Shown piece by piece: positions 39,201 through 51,694 of a stretch of 64,000 nucleotides of DNA. Origin of the DNA: Polytrichum commune (Eukaryota; Streptophyta; Polytrichopsida; Polytrichales; Polytrichaceae). The stretch lies in NCBI GenBank assembly GCA_950295325.1, contig OX485806.1, positions 19,780,001-19,844,000 of the forward strand. Reading direction: 5' to 3'. The stretch's first letter is position 1, and every line of letters begins with the position of its first letter. The notes beneath the pieces are model-generated. The model was given only the letters and a program-made list of their open reading frames with translations. It had not been told where the DNA came from and did not search any database. Both the position numbers and the translations under genes were made by a program.

Positions 39201-39944
39201 TAGAGTAGATAGACGTAGACTATGGCATATTTTTACACTTGTATTTCATTCCAAGGCTTCCATAAGGCCCACATTTTCTAACCAGCAATTGTTGCACTAT
39301 CAATGTTTTCGTTTTGGCATCTTTAAACCCCAAATTACTCACTTTGTTTTCCTCTTTTGCATGAGTATTGTAGATCATATGCTATACCAAACCAGTATTG
39401 GTATGGTGCAATATAAAGTCTTTCAATATTGAGCTATACATACCCTTGGGAAATTCATAGTATGCAACTAATGATGCACATATCCTAATCCAATTTTGGG
39501 GGATTTTGTTAAAACCATGACCATATCATCACTTAGGTCAATAATTTCAATAAGATCCCACACCAGTAGCCCACTTGTATGTCTTAATGGTGACATCAGA
39601 CCAACAGTGGTATAGACCCATCTTCAACACAAAGTGGATCGATTCTTGCATAACTACATCATTGGTAATTACCCAAAAAACTTAAGTGGATGCCGTTTTA
39701 GTATCAAACCCACACATGATGTCGTATTTTGATTATCTTTAGCTCATCCTTGAGGTTGCCTAGATAAATGTTGCTCTTCTTGTTAAATTAGGGAAAAGAT
39801 TTGTCCTCTACAACATATTCTTTCTTTTCTATTCAAATTTCATAGAACACAACTTACTTATCCATGGGGGAAAAAAAAATGTCATCTATAATAAAGGAGA
39901 GGGAATGTTTCCCCATTAGGCAAAACCATCCCCAAAAGTGTATA
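36213..39944. other. Downstream intergenic region
   Basis: Contains a partial TAAGG(A/T)AGATG-family fragment (37095-37255) and the MITE at 37960-38165. At 38816-39190 several short charged frames (for example HLQNELKADMDVYKVALKEN) look like a decayed coding remnant, but I cannot name it. No gene recognised. Confidence 0.45.
37960..38165 (+). mobile_element. ATCGCATACGAGTGTACCTC-ended MITE, copy 1, 206 bp
   Basis: Left end ATCGCATACGAGTGTACCTC, continuing TCATCCATCCA; right end, inverted, ATCGCATATGAGTGTACCTC, continuing TCATTCATCCA. About 30 bp inverted ends with few differences. Confidence 0.87.
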
Positions 39945-40227
39945 CTCCCTCCGTCCCAAAATGATTGTTCATGTTCCTAACTTTGGCGAGATTAAGGCCG
40001 GCTGACCATTGACCGAGTAGTTGTAAGTATGACTCCTAAAATAGAAAACAACTACTCCGAAATGCCCCCCGAAGTTGCGGTGCCAAAAGACTTCTTAATG
40101 ATGAAAGTTTGGCACGAAAATATTTGACTTTGAGCCTCAAATTTCTAGCTGGGAAAATAAACCAGACAATCATTTTGGGACCAAAAAAAATCCGGGAGGT
40201 AGGACAATCATTTTGGGACGGAGGGAG
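39945..40227 (+). mobile_element. Stowaway-like (Tc1/mariner) MITE, 283 bp
   Basis: Ends CTCCCTCCGTCCCAAAATGA and the inverted TTTTGGGACGGAGGGAG, with TA target duplications at 39943-39944 and 40228-40229. The interior matches the intronic copy at 19947-20225 in reverse orientation. No transposase frame; non-autonomous. Confidence 0.95.
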
Positions 40228-40950
40228 TATATTTCTTCTTTTGTCCATTTTAGATGTGCACTTAATCGTTTCTACATAAATAGTTCGCAATGGACATAAA
40301 AATCAGTTACTTCTCAAACTCAACTCGCATATTTGTAATTAATGGTCGGAATTGCTAAAAAGTTTTGTCAATAAGTGCCTCACAATATGTGGCCAATTTG
40401 TGGTTGGATACACGAGCAACGTGGATTTGTATTGCCCATTTTCAAGCACGCACTTGTATGCAAAGCATGACAAAGGCTAGAATTTTAATGATGTTTAGGT
40501 GAGACCATCCATTGAAAAGGTGAAAGCACAAAACATGTAAACTTATTCGATTTCCAAAATGACATTAGGAACCTTGCATTAGACTAGTGGAGTATAATAA
40601 TTTGGAATGGCTTGGCTTCGTTGGGAACGCATAGAGGGACTTTTTTTTTTCTCCTAGAGACGCCATGAAGCCCAAGTCCATTCCCAATATGTAAGTAAGA
40701 ATCATGTGTAGGTACTTCATTCCCAACTTAGAGGTGGTCAAATCACTAAGCTACTCCACCGTTGGAAGAGCCGCGCTTTTGGCCTAAAACATTGAGCCAT
40801 TGCGTATCCCCAAAAAAAAAACGGTTGTGAGTAGATGATGTTTGTGGTGTAGAAAGGTTGATGCATTGGCAACACACTGTGCGTTGAGAGACTTTGCTCA
40901 TGCCTTCATGCTCAAGCATAGGGTTGTTACAATAATTGGTGAATAGCATG

Positions 40951-41335
40951 CTAAGGTAGATGTGTGTTATTTGGATGATGTTTCTCTCTTTGCATTCATC
41001 TCTTGTAGGATATGAGACACACAATTAGGGCAAGATAAATTAGCAAATCCATGTTGTGTCTATAGCCAATTTGTCTCATGATTTTTGGAGCTCACACGAA
41101 GATTTTATTTAAGAGTGAAGATTCTCGTGCTCATCAAGTGGTCATTTAGGTGCCTCCAATCATGTTGACTATTGAACCCATAATGGTCAGCATATTCTGA
41201 GCATGTCATCCAATCTCCTTATAAAACACGTGTTTTTTTAATGTATGTTCTTAATTCCGAACCTAACCACATACCACTCAGATATAGGTGTACAAATTAT
41301 TGTTATTTTGGGATTGAGGCGCGTCTACCTAACTT
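40951..41335 (+). mobile_element. TAAGG(A/T)AGATG-ended MITE family, intergenic copy
   Basis: Starts CTAAGGTAGATGTGTG and ends GAGGCGCGTCTACCTAAC, a matching inverted end. Contains GTAGGATATGAGACACACAATTAG and TTTTTGGAGCTCACACGAAGAT. Confidence 0.78.
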
Positions 41336-41731
41336 GTCAGACATTGTGGTAGTTTTTATGTTTTTGTTTTCTGGCCCAAATGTTCATTGCAATGTTTACA
41401 CTTTGGGTAATTGATGCTCCAACAACAATATCGGTATGCTTGAATCCAAAAAATTCCATATCTTGGGGGATGGCACTTAGCATCTTCGCCTTGTGATGTT
41501 GTGGTCATAGCTAAGGTAGAAGTGCCTATTGTAGATACTTTGAGCAATATGGTCATTTGCCTAACCCGGACAAATTGTTGAGTAAATTTTATTTTGATAA
41601 GAAATTTATGTTTTGAGCAAAAAGAGATTGAGATCGCATGAATCAAAGCATACTTAACATTTGTAGAGATGTTCAAAGTCAAGAACATCATTCGACCCTT
41701 AATTCATCACATAGGTCCCCCTCAAAGTGGG

Positions 41732-42200
41732 ATTATTGCATACGAGCTTAGCTCTCATTCATCCAACAAGAAATTTGACCCCTCTATAGGGTAGAGAGGG
41801 AGTTATCGTATATGAGTGTACCTCCCATTCACCCAGTATAAAAACCTTGAAATAATATGCAATCTTGAGACTAATGCTTTTAGGTTGACTTGACATTGGA
41901 ATCAGCTTGAAAGAACCCAAATCAGTGTACTCGGCGTATTTGAAATAAATCGGCAACTAACCTATAGGGTGTCCAGTCTTTATGTTGGATGGATGGGAGG
42001 TACGTTGGTATACACTAAATCTCTCTCTCCCTTTATAGGTTTGTGGTCGATTAATCTCAACTGGCTTGGACTAGACCATGTTGGGGTGCTTTAAAGTTGA
42101 TTCCGGCGTGAACTCTACTAAAACAATAACCTACAGGTTGCATGTTATTTCAAGGTTTTTATGTTGGATGAATGAGAGATGCACTCGCGTGCAATAATTC
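41732..42200 (+). mobile_element. ATCGCATACGAGTGTACCTC-type MITEs, compound array
   Basis: Four ends of this family fall in 470 bp: left-type ends at 41732 and 41803, right-type ends near 41990-42015 and 42160-42200. The inner pair 41803-42015 makes one unit; the outer pair may be a second copy that received it. Confidence 0.7.
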
Positions 42201-42318
42201 TTTCTCTCCCCACGAAATGTATCCTAGGGTATACAACAAGAATCCTCTATTGAAGATGAGGGTAGCCTACCATGGGGATGTGGACACCTCATAAATTGGG
42301 TTATGGTTTATGGTAGTT

Positions 42319-42782
42319 GCACTAAATTGTCTTATTAGTGTGGGCCACAATAATCTACTAGAACCCATGTCAATTTTTAACCCACATTAAGTCTCAATTT
42401 TAAAATTAGTGTGGGCCACGCTAATTCTTTCTCTTTGTAGGAAACTATTTGATGTTATTTTACGCTATCTAAGTCTCCATGTAGACTTAGGGGAAGATCC
42501 ATGGTGTTGGGTCCCCATTATTTCCACCATGACCAGACAAGTAGAGTAGCCCACATAAAAAAATTCACCGACACCAAATCTTTAGTTTAAAGTTAGTGTT
42601 ATCAACATTGCTTGTTTTGTAAAATTTAATGTGGGACGTAGTTGACTATTTTATTTTATGTTGCTTTTGTCCTTGAATTATGCTGCCATGATTTATGAAC
42701 TTTGACTCCACAAAGTTTTAGAAGAGGACCATGGGTCTTTGGGCCACACTAGTTTTCCACCCACACTAATAGGACAATATAC
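42319..42782 (+). mobile_element. TATTAGTGTGGG-ended MITE, copy 1, 464 bp
   Basis: The left end GCACTAAATTGTCTTATTAGTGTGGG is matched by the inverted right end CCCACACTAATAGGACAATAT. GTGTGGGCCAC motifs repeat inside in both orientations. Same family as the element starting at 52864. Confidence 0.82.
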
Positions 42783-43163
42783 CCGCATTGAAACTTTGCC
42801 CAAACTGAACTCATCGCAATATCTATTAGAGCGGTTGAGCAAAAATGCACAATTTTTTTATAAAAAAACAACTCCATGATCCAATTGTGCCAATGGGGAA
42901 GCAATAAGGTAGTCTATAATTACATATCTACATACGAATATGTTAAATCCTCCCGATTGCAACACATTAAAGTAAACCAAGGTCGTTGATCCCAATTTAG
43001 GGGGCCATTTGGCTACAACAAATCAAACACATCCATGTTACACAAATGTTTCCAAATGTAATGTAGTCGGATTACTACCGTTTGCTGGTTAAAAACGAAT
43101 GAGAAAGTGCCCCATGTTAATGGGAGCCGGTCCGTCCACCGGCTATGCCCACCAGGAAATGTG

Positions 43164-43383
43164 GGTGTACGTAAACTCATCCATCACGTAGGCAAAAACG
43201 CAATGAACTACATCGCACCCTATAAACGACTAGTTTAAAACAAATCGACTAAGAAAATTAACATCAGAAACTCCGTATCAAAATTCAACTAGAATGAATA
43301 TGCCCTCAACCTTATAAGGAACTTGTTCTTACTAAGAGCCCCTTCATCCACTATGGATGAGTTCATTCACACATAGACGCCAC
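43164..43383 (+). repeat. AAACTCATCCAT-ended repeat, copy 1
   Basis: Collinear with 63683-63905: CTCATCCATCACGTAGG near the left, GAACTTGTTCTTACTAAGAGCCCCTTCATCCAC..TGGATGAGTT near the right. Ends are weakly inverted. Followed by a short CATA microsatellite (43437-43456). Confidence 0.6.
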
Positions 43384-43746
43384 GAATTCCGTATATACAT
43401 AATCCGTAACCGTATATACATTGGCATACGATATCCCATACATACATACATACATAGAGACGCCAGTGTCCCCAGGAACTGGGCAGCCCAGTGACTCCGG
43501 GCAGCTGCACTTTTACTAGTGCTGGGAAAAGTCCCCAGTGGCCGAACAAAGAGCATTCCCTAGTAAATAGGGTCGGCTGGGCAGAGGATACTATATTTAG
43601 GGCCCAGCCACCACTGCTTTCTGGGAGCCTTTATATTTGGGTGGCCACCTCCCCCTGCTACCTAAGCTAAATTACGTATACAAGATACTCCTCTCCTCAC
43701 TCTCCATGCATCCATCCTAGCTGCCCAACATCACCCCCTCCTCACT

Positions 43747-44760
43747 CGGTTTCCGGATTTCTATATGCCACACCTGGCTTATTAGGGCTGATTGGGCAGG
43801 CCGCATCTGGAAACAAGTATTTTGTACAAAAACATGCGAGAATTTGAACAAGGAGGGTTGACGGTCCGGGCCACTTCACACGCGAGCCATGGGCCGTGAC
43901 CATGAAATTGTGAGAGCCCAAAAGAAAGTGTATAAATAAAGGTTGTCCAAAGACACGACTCCGGAATCCATGTCGTGTGGTCACGGACCCTCCTCCAGTG
44001 TTGTGTGAAGTCCTATGTGACCGGACCCTCAACCAAATGCTATTTCGATGGATTTCTATTCATGGGGGTTCTCATTCATGATAAAATAGAGTAAATCAAC
44101 GGTTATGAGCGTTTGGAGTGTCACGGTCTCCCGGTTTTTGTGTTAGGTCTACCTCCAAGAGGCGGTTTCCTGGATTTCTATATGCCACACATGGTTTAGG
44201 GTTGATTGGGCAGGTTGCATATGGAAAACGAGTATTTGTACAAAAACATCCGAGAATTTGAACAAGGAGGCTTGACGTTCAAGGCCACTTCACACGTGAG
44301 CCACGGGCCGTGACCATGAAATTGTGAGAGCCCAAAAGAAAGTGTACGAAGGTTGTCCAAAGACACCTCCGAAATCCATGTAGTGTGGTCACGGACCCTC
44401 CTCGAGTGTAGTGTGAAGCCATATGTGACCGGGCCCTCAACCATATGCTATTTCAATGGATTTCTATTCGTGTGGTTTCTTACACGTGATTTAATAGAGT
44501 AAATCAATGGTTATGAGTGTTTGGAGTGCCATGGTCTCCCGGTTTTTGTGTTAGGCCTACCTCTAAGAGGTGGTTTTTGCAAAATAGTCCAAGTGGCCAT
44601 GAAACATGATCCATTCGATGCTATTTGGGAATCCTTGTAGACTTTACATCGATCTTGCATTCACATACTCCGTTGGTCCCTCAAGTGTAGTGTGAATTGA
44701 TCTTGGACCGGCTCTGCCTTTTCCACAAATGAGAGTGCTTGAAGAGTGTTGGTCCTAAGT
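43747..44760 (+). mobile_element. Tandemly duplicated GGGCCACTTCACAC-family MITE (copies 4 and 5)
   Basis: Copy 4 begins at 43868 and is cut off at 44162; copy 5 begins near 44283 and runs to about 44760. Both are preceded by the same 115 bp leader (ATTTCTATATGCCACAC...GAACAAGGAGG). The unit 43747-44162 is repeated from 44163 at a spacing of about 416 bp; the join falls inside the motif CGGTTTCC. This is a segmental duplication of host flank plus partial element, not two independent insertions. Confidence 0.85.
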
Positions 44761-45119
44761 TTGCGAGAGAACTCCCCTCGTGCTCATGATTCAATAATAC
44801 TACACTAAACGTACTCTTAAACTCCATAATATCAAACCCCTTTCTCTTATATCCTAAAACCTTAGGGAATAGATGTTCTCAATTTAAATCTCACTCCTTG
44901 TTATTGCTTTCCCCTCCCATCTTTCATGGGTTCTGACATCAAAATTAACCACCAAAGAGTTCAAACCACGCGCTCACACGCATCACGTTGTCACCATGCA
45001 TTGTTGATTGTGTGTTATTCCATGGTGTCATATGCTACACGCATCCATGTCAACACCACATAACTCCTTGATATCACATGCACACGGTTGCCACAAATGT
45101 GATATTACAGAGTTTTAGA

Positions 45120-45584
45120 GTGTATTGTATTTATTAGTGTCAGAACTTCTATTTATCTTGCTCAACACTATTTGTAAACTACCCGTGTAGAAGTGTCACC
45201 AACACTAAATGTAAACCTACTAACAATATTTGTCATTCCTTGTTGAAATATTTGGAGATTAGAGATTTATAATGTTGCAGTTATTGTTGCTTACTGAGTG
45301 ATAATTCTTTTGTCCCCAAAACTCTATCATTCATGACAATAATTCATTACTGAAGTGTTAGGATGCAAAATATACCAATTTTTGTTGATGATTGTTAAAT
45401 CAATCACACACTAGTCAAAACAATCACGATCAATATGTAAGGTGTCGACTAGGCTATGACTTGTTGTCCAAGTTGGCCAAGTTTATTAATTCTAACACAT
45501 GGCTGATGTAAACTTATTCATAGAAAAGTGGCATTAAAAAAGTGACACTTTCGAAATGACACTAAATACAATATCTTGTGTAGT
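45120..45584 (+). mobile_element. TACACTAAATA MITE family, copy 3, with an internal insertion
   Basis: Shares CACCAACACTAAATG, CATTCCTTGT and TGCAGTTATTG blocks with copies 1 and 2, and ends GACACTAAATACAATATCTTGTGTAGT. It is longer by about 100 bp because of unrelated sequence at about 45355-45500. The left end is eroded. Confidence 0.7.
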
Positions 45585-45804
45585 ATTAACTTACTGCATG
45601 CCCAAATGCACCAAATGCATGATGCAGGCAAGCAAAGGTCTAACCAGTAAGGTGTGTCCCTGCTGCTGCTTTGTTCATGGCCATTAGATCCAATGAAAAA
45701 ATGGAGCCTCTTCTGTGGATGGAATGTAAGATCGACCAAAGTTCCAAACCCTAGACTTGTTGCTTATGTTGGATGATTACGGGCCACAACACTTAAGACG
45801 CTAA

Positions 45805-46187
45805 GGGCAAGCCCAGCGGTCCTGGATCCGCATCTGCACTTTTTCATCCGCGATGCAGATGCAGATCCAGGAATGTGGCCCAGTGGTCCATGGTAACTAC
45901 ATTTGCGGATGAAAACTTAAGCAGGAACTGTCACCCTCCTTGCATAACGTCGACTTATGCAGGGAGTCTGCTATTTGAATAAGACGCCCATAATTAATTG
46001 AACTTTTCAGGTAAGACAAGCCAGCAAATGACTCCGTAGTGTCTGCCCTTCCCTTGCATTGGAGCAACTTTTGCTTGTATGCAGGCATGACTGACCGACT
46101 TACCTACATCTGCTTCTGCATCCCGGATGGAGCCCACTTTCCGTTCCCGGATGTAAATGCAGGTGCAGGAAGTCACTAGGCTTGCTC
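45805..46187 (+). mobile_element. PIF/Harbinger-like MITE, 383 bp, abutting a second element
   Basis: Ends GGGCAAGCCCAGCGGTCCTG and the inverted match GAGCAAGCCTAGTGACTTCC, flanked by TAA at 45802-45804 and 46188-46190. Both ends carry subterminal GATGCAGATGCAGATC-type repeats. No coding capacity. Confidence 0.88.
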
Positions 46188-46190
46188 TAA

Positions 46191-46687
46191 TGCCCCCTTC
46201 CCACTTGACTTTAGCTAAGACTAAAAGTTGGTTCTAACAACCCGGCCTTCACACCATTGACGTCCTAGTTGGCAAATGATGTGGCATGGCTTAAAGTGGG
46301 GGGTTTAAGCCTCAAGCACCGACCCTCCCTTCGGTACCTAAACATATAGGACCTTTAAAAGCGTCGCCTCCCGCCCTTGTGATTGGTTGCTTTTTAGTCT
46401 TAGCTATGAGGGCATGAGGAGCTTCATTAACAAAAAATTGATGGTAAGATAGGTGAGTAGTAAGGCATTTAAGGACGGGACAAAAACTATCCAACATGTC
46501 ATTGCTTGGTAGATAAAACAATGAACATGTGTGAAAACTACTTAACTAAAACCTACTTGAAAATCTTTGGAGCAAGTTCTTGTAGGTGTATTGGGATAGC
46601 TGGATGCCTCCGCTATACCCGAGGGAGCTTTACCTGGTTTTTAGGAAATACTTTGGGTCTTAGCTAAAGTCAAGTGGGAAGGGGGCA
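46191..46687 (+). mobile_element. PIF/Harbinger-like MITE, 497 bp, with 32 bp terminal repeats
   Basis: The left end TGCCCCCTTCCCACTTGACT, continuing TTAGCTAAGAC, is matched by the inverted right end ...GTCTTAGCTAAAGTCAAGTG... to 46687. TAA flanks at 46188-46190 and 46688-46690. The left TAA is the same one that closes the preceding element. Confidence 0.9.
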
Positions 46688-46734
46688 TAAGCATGCCTAA
46701 TTCAATTACTTTCTTAAACCAACACGGCCATGGC

Positions 46735-47051
46735 TACACTAAATATTGTATTTGGTGTCATTGCGGTTGCTTTCTAAAGGACACTTTGTAAGATTAAGTT
46801 TACAAGTACCATCATCCGAAGTTACTTTAGTTCATCCATTGTTGGTATATTTTGCATCCTAACATCTATGTAATGAATGTAGTAGTGTCATGAATGTTTG
46901 AATCTCAGATGAAAATCACTTAGTAAGTGCAAATAATTGCAACATTGTAATCTATAATATCCAATTTTATTTATTTATTTTTAACAAGGTATGACCACTA
47001 TTGTTAGTTTACATTTAGTGTTGGTGGCACCAAATACAATATTTGTTGTAG
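46735..47051 (-). mobile_element. TACACTAAATA MITE family, copy 4 (reverse orientation)
   Basis: Starts TACACTAAATATTGTATTTGGTGTCA and ends CACCAAATACAATATTTGTTGTAG. The inner blocks of copy 1 appear as reverse complements (AAAATCACTTAGTAAGTGCAAATAATTGCAA; TTTAGTGTTGGTG). Confidence 0.75.
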
Positions 47052-48786
47052 TTGTCCACCTTGTTGAGTTGGGCTCTCACCACTATGTATTATGTGGGTT
47101 AAAAGTATGGTCAACCTTATGCTAATATGTGCATTTTATTTATTTCCTTAGTGATTTGGATATAGCAGCAGAGGTTTGAAATGAGTGTAGGAGGACCCAC
47201 TTGAGATGAATCAAGCAAAAACATAAGGGGGTCAAGTTTATACTAGACCCCTCTTTAGGGGCCCAACTCAAAGAGTAGCTTGTTAACCATTCTTGATAGT
47301 TAACATTTTTTTAACAAGCATTTTCTTGGGAAGGAGGGGGGGGGGGCTATGTAGCCAAGTTCTGGTTCAATGGCCGTCATGTTTGGAAATGTATAACATT
47401 ACTCAACTAGGTATACCTACTCCCTATATTATAATATATTGTTTTCAAATCTCTTGGAATCCTCATGAAGAATAACCATGATAGCATGAGGTGTCAAGTT
47501 GAATTTTGAAATGTAGTGCTCACATAGAGACTATTGAGGGAGAGTCCAATGAGGTTGTATTGGGATTAGAAAAGGGATTGATTAATGGTTTCTTGGTAAT
47601 GTTATGTTCATATCAATTTAGTTTGGTTTCATACATGTTTGCGGTTGAACATGGCTTCTCCATCCACATTCAGATCAATCAACATATATATAGAATTTGC
47701 AAAATTGGCCTTGTATTTCATAGCGAGCATGAAAATTTGAGCATTCAAAACATGTCTACCTTAGAACAAGGACTCCATGATGTTGCATTTGACCATCTCA
47801 AGTCAATGGTAGAAGGCCTGCAACACATGGGCAAACCCCCCCCCCCCTTTTAAAGGCAAAGGTTGGTATCTTGAGCAAAATTGAAAACTCTCTTATTGAA
47901 AGGTTGCACTACATGTTGGGGGCATTGCATGAGCTTTGCAACACAACGTGCATGATGCAATGTGACCATTATCCAAGTTGTTGTTTTATTGCACTCTCTA
48001 ATAAGTGCACCCAATTATGTGGATGAAATGTAGACAAACTCTAGTGCTCCTCATGGGTGATCAAGGCACTTAGAATAAAGACTTTGTGATGTTGCACTCG
48101 GTCATCTTGTGTGTACCATGTCTAAGCCAATCACACATATCATTAATCCATATGCATTCTAGAAATAAGCTAAACCAACCGAATTTTTAATTTGATTATC
48201 CTCTACCTTAGAAGACTTGTGACACATGAGCACCCCACACCCTTAGGAACGATTGTTTGTGTTGTTCAACATGGGTTACATCCTCCTTTGACATGGTATT
48301 TGTGAAAACATCACATTCACATGTGACGTTTCTATTCAAGCCCAATTCAGTTTCTAGTCTTGTGGAATGCACTTGAACTTTAAAAAAAGTTGTCTCCAAA
48401 GACCAATTCAAGTTGACTTTCCTTGAACTCGAGAACACGACATATATGATATTTTTACGTGCCATGTGACGTTTTCACAAATACCATGTTAGCATTAAGT
48501 TCACTCCGAAAAGTGAAGGTTGCTACCTTGAGCAATTTGACACGAGGGCCTTTGGTAAATGTTTGTGATACGATCAAGTTGGTAGGATAATCGGTGTCAT
48601 ATTAAAGGGGTTCACTAGATGTTGGGTCACTGCATGAAGGCTTCTCAATACCACCTCTAGGATGCAATGTAAACACGGTCTACTATCCATGTTTTCTTGG
48701 CCTAATCAATGTAATCCAATGAAAAAGTGTCCTTTTAGAGTGGAATGTAAGAAAACCCTAATATTGCATGTGGAAGATCAAGGCAC
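47052..48786. other. Intergenic, no gene seen
   Basis: Contains G10 and C13 homopolymers (47335-47346, 47838-47850). A 115-residue frame at 47506-47853 has no recognisable domain and ends in the poly-C tract; I do not call it a gene. Two passages (47860-48060 and 48510-48790) share GGTTGCTACCTTGAGCAA.TTG and TGTTGGG..GCATTGCATGA-like text and are probably copies of a further repeat. Confidence 0.5.
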
Positions 48787-48789
48787 TTA

Positions 48790-49635
48790 GGGCCGGTTTA
48801 CACCATGGACCATGGAAGATGGCCTTTTTTCATGGTCTGACTTGATGGTCCAACTTCAATGGTCCAATTTATTTTATTTTTTTAAAATCAATTTACAGAG
48901 CCTTTGGGCCCCTCACTACACTAAATAGGATATTAAGTGTTTGATACACTAAATACGAACACATACACTAATTATCAATAACCTTATGAAATTTAGTAAC
49001 ATTAAATGTAAACTCAAACACTAAATATCAACTATGGTAATATGTGGAAGTTACATGTTTGAATTTAGTGTTAGTAAGGATATGAAAAAAAAACAATGAT
49101 AAATGGATATTTCCAACATATCTTCTAGCATGTCTTCTAACATTGTGTATAAAAAAATTTGAAAATTTGCATTAATCAAACACTAAATACCTTATTTAGT
49201 GCAGTTGTAAATTGAATGTGGACGGAGAGGAATGACCATGCACCAAAAAATGAATGTGCTGATTTTTTTTAACATATGCCCATAATGGGCAGTCTTGAAA
49301 AAATTCAAGTTTTACCATACTCTTGTCTTCTCCTGTCTTCATCTTATCTTCCCCCCCAAAAAAATTCATTCAAAATTTATTGTAACAATCTGCCATGAGC
49401 CCCTGCCTTTTCCTACCAAAGCACCTCTTTTGCTACTCCCACGGCAAAGCCCTTTGGATCATGTCAATGGATAATGTAGGCCTCAATATATGTCTTTTGG
49501 GGACCTCGAACTTCATGGTCACTTTGACATTTTTTCCTTGGTGTAAATTGAAGTGGTCCCGGATGAGTTCAAAACCCAATCATAGATTTTATAGGGCCAT
49601 AGGACAACTTCATGGTCCATGGTGTAAACAACCCC
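48790..49635 (+). mobile_element. PIF/Harbinger-like element, 846 bp, with a nested insertion
   Basis: Ends GGGCCGGTTTACACCATGGA and the inverted match GGGGTTGTTTACACCATGGA, both followed by CCATG. TTA target duplications lie at 48787-48789 and 49636-49638. A second element (48917-49205) sits inside. No transposase frame seen. Confidence 0.9.
48917..49205. mobile_element. TACACTAAATA-ended MITE nested in the 48790-49635 element
   Basis: Ends TACACTAAATAGGATATTAAGTG and AAACACTAAATACCTTATTTAGTGCAG: each end is itself a short palindrome around ACTAAATA. The interior does not match the 551-917 group closely, so it may be a sister family. Confidence 0.6.
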
Positions 49636-49638
49636 TTA

Positions 49639-51694
49639 GGACAAGGACTCCCATGACGATGCACTCGGCCATCTAATGCCATGAGAAGAAGGCCCACCCA
49701 CATGTAGCAGCCCTCATCCTTCAAAGAAAATAACCACTTGGCCAAGAGTATGGGTGCTTAGGGCACACTTATATGTGTCAATCAAGTCAATGAAAACCAT
49801 TAAATGACAAAAATTGATCCCTAGCCATATGGAAGTGTGTTTTTATTTTACCCAGAGAATGAGTTTTATTGATTGGCATAATTGTACGTGGAAGTTGAAG
49901 TTTGAGAAGGGATTTGACCGCCTCTCTATTTTGGAGCCAGAATGTGATTTTTAATCTAGTATAAAAATATAGATAATCATGTTGGAGTGGAGCCAAGATT
50001 GTTGTATTTTTATGTTTTTATTCATTTAAGAAATGACACGAGACTATTGTCTTGAATTTCAATACTTTTACATTTCATTTTATATTTCCAAAATGCCAAG
50101 ACATAAAGCTCAACTATATGCTCATCCAATATTCAAATTGGATAAATGGATTCCAACCTACATGTTTGACAACAAGGCAAATATATCCTCTTTTCAGGTG
50201 TTATGAGCACGAGTGGGTTTATGATGTATCGAATCATGAGAATAGTTAATGATTATTTATGGATGACACAAATATAATTGTTGGGTTGAATGAAAGCTAA
50301 TGCTAATTTATGACATTTAAAAGTGGAACTTTTTTGGCATAACAATGATGAATGTGTATGTGTCAAGTTTCATTCAATTATAACTAGTTTTTCAATTTTT
50401 TTAAATAAATTATGATTTATTAATGTAGCTATGAATGTATAAGTACGGTTTACCGTAGGTAGGTTTGTAGTGATATAAGGTTGTTTTGAATTTATATCAT
50501 GCACACTATTTTTAGCACTAAACAATTAACATTGGTTGAAATTTAAGTAGTATGGACCTGTGCCATCCCAACTTGCACCTGTGCATATGACACATCACTT
50601 TAATCCCCCCCCACACACACATTTTTGGGAACATTGGGACAATGTTGTATGTTGCAGAATAGATGTGTACCCATGCTTTTATCCCCGATAATTTGAGTGT
50701 AGAAATAATATAAATTATGACCCACAATTTGCATACTCTAAACCTACCTATGTCTAACCATGCAATATATCTACACACCACAATAGAGTTAGTCTCTCAA
50801 AGAGGAGCGAAACTGTGAGTTCCCATTTGTCTTTTAGAGAATTCTCTATTAAGAGCTTTGTTAGCTTGTTGTGTGTGCCAGCCTATGTTGAAAGTTGGGT
50901 GAAACTCCTTGGATCTCCTCTAGCCATCCCCAAAACTTTGAGAGAACGTTAGGATCTAAAATAAGAACTTCCTAAGAAGGTGAGAAGTTGAGAGGTTGAG
51001 AATACAAAATCCACTCGGTTTGGGAAATTCATGAAATTGGTATTGTGAGATTGCTTCATGAAATCTCAACCTTCTAAATTATTTCATGAAGTTGCTAGAG
51101 GTATAAGTCCACTATCATGGAATTGAGGTGTACCACATGTCAAGTAGGTTTAAAAAACTCATGAAATAATTTAGAAGATTCGTGAAATTGGTAGAACACT
51201 CCGGTAATATGAGTTGGAAGGTTCATGAAGTAGCTTGGAACCTTCATGAAATTGACTTTGCACTTCCATGAAGTTAACTTACTAAAGGAGTGCTTTGCTT
51301 AAGTATTTCATATGTATGTTTAGTATATGAAACACATATTGGAGCCTGAAGTTGAACAACTGCTTCATGCATATTTAGAAAAACTGAAAGAAAGCGCTCA
51401 CTTCAATACATATGTGGTAAGTTAAATTATTTGTGGCTGGCTTGGACAGACAGACATGAGAAGTGTGTGCTCTTTGTCTGGCTATTTATCCCACACCCTG
51501 ATAAAGTTGATGATGAATCACACCAAGGCTGGCCATGAAGGAACTTATACGCAGGTGACTAAGTTATATGGCATGTGGGTGTGATTTGGTTTGATTCTCA
51601 TGTTCTCCAACTTCTACCGGTTAGATTTGCACAACAAAACTCGTGTTGCATTAGCAAATCTACGATGAAACATCTGCAAAAACCGGATTGAAAA
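49639..51694. other. Intergenic, no gene seen
   Basis: AT-rich. 51030-51290 repeats TTCATGAA.TT / CATGAAATT motifs about ten times at irregular spacing, giving a low-complexity palindromic field. No reading frame of note. Confidence 0.5.

Noticed and set aside
43437-43456. CATA microsatellite
   Set aside because: Too short (five units) to merit interpretation.
47506-47853. 115-residue plus-strand open frame
   Set aside because: No recognisable domain, runs into a poly-C tract, and lies in repeat-like sequence shared with 48510-48790.
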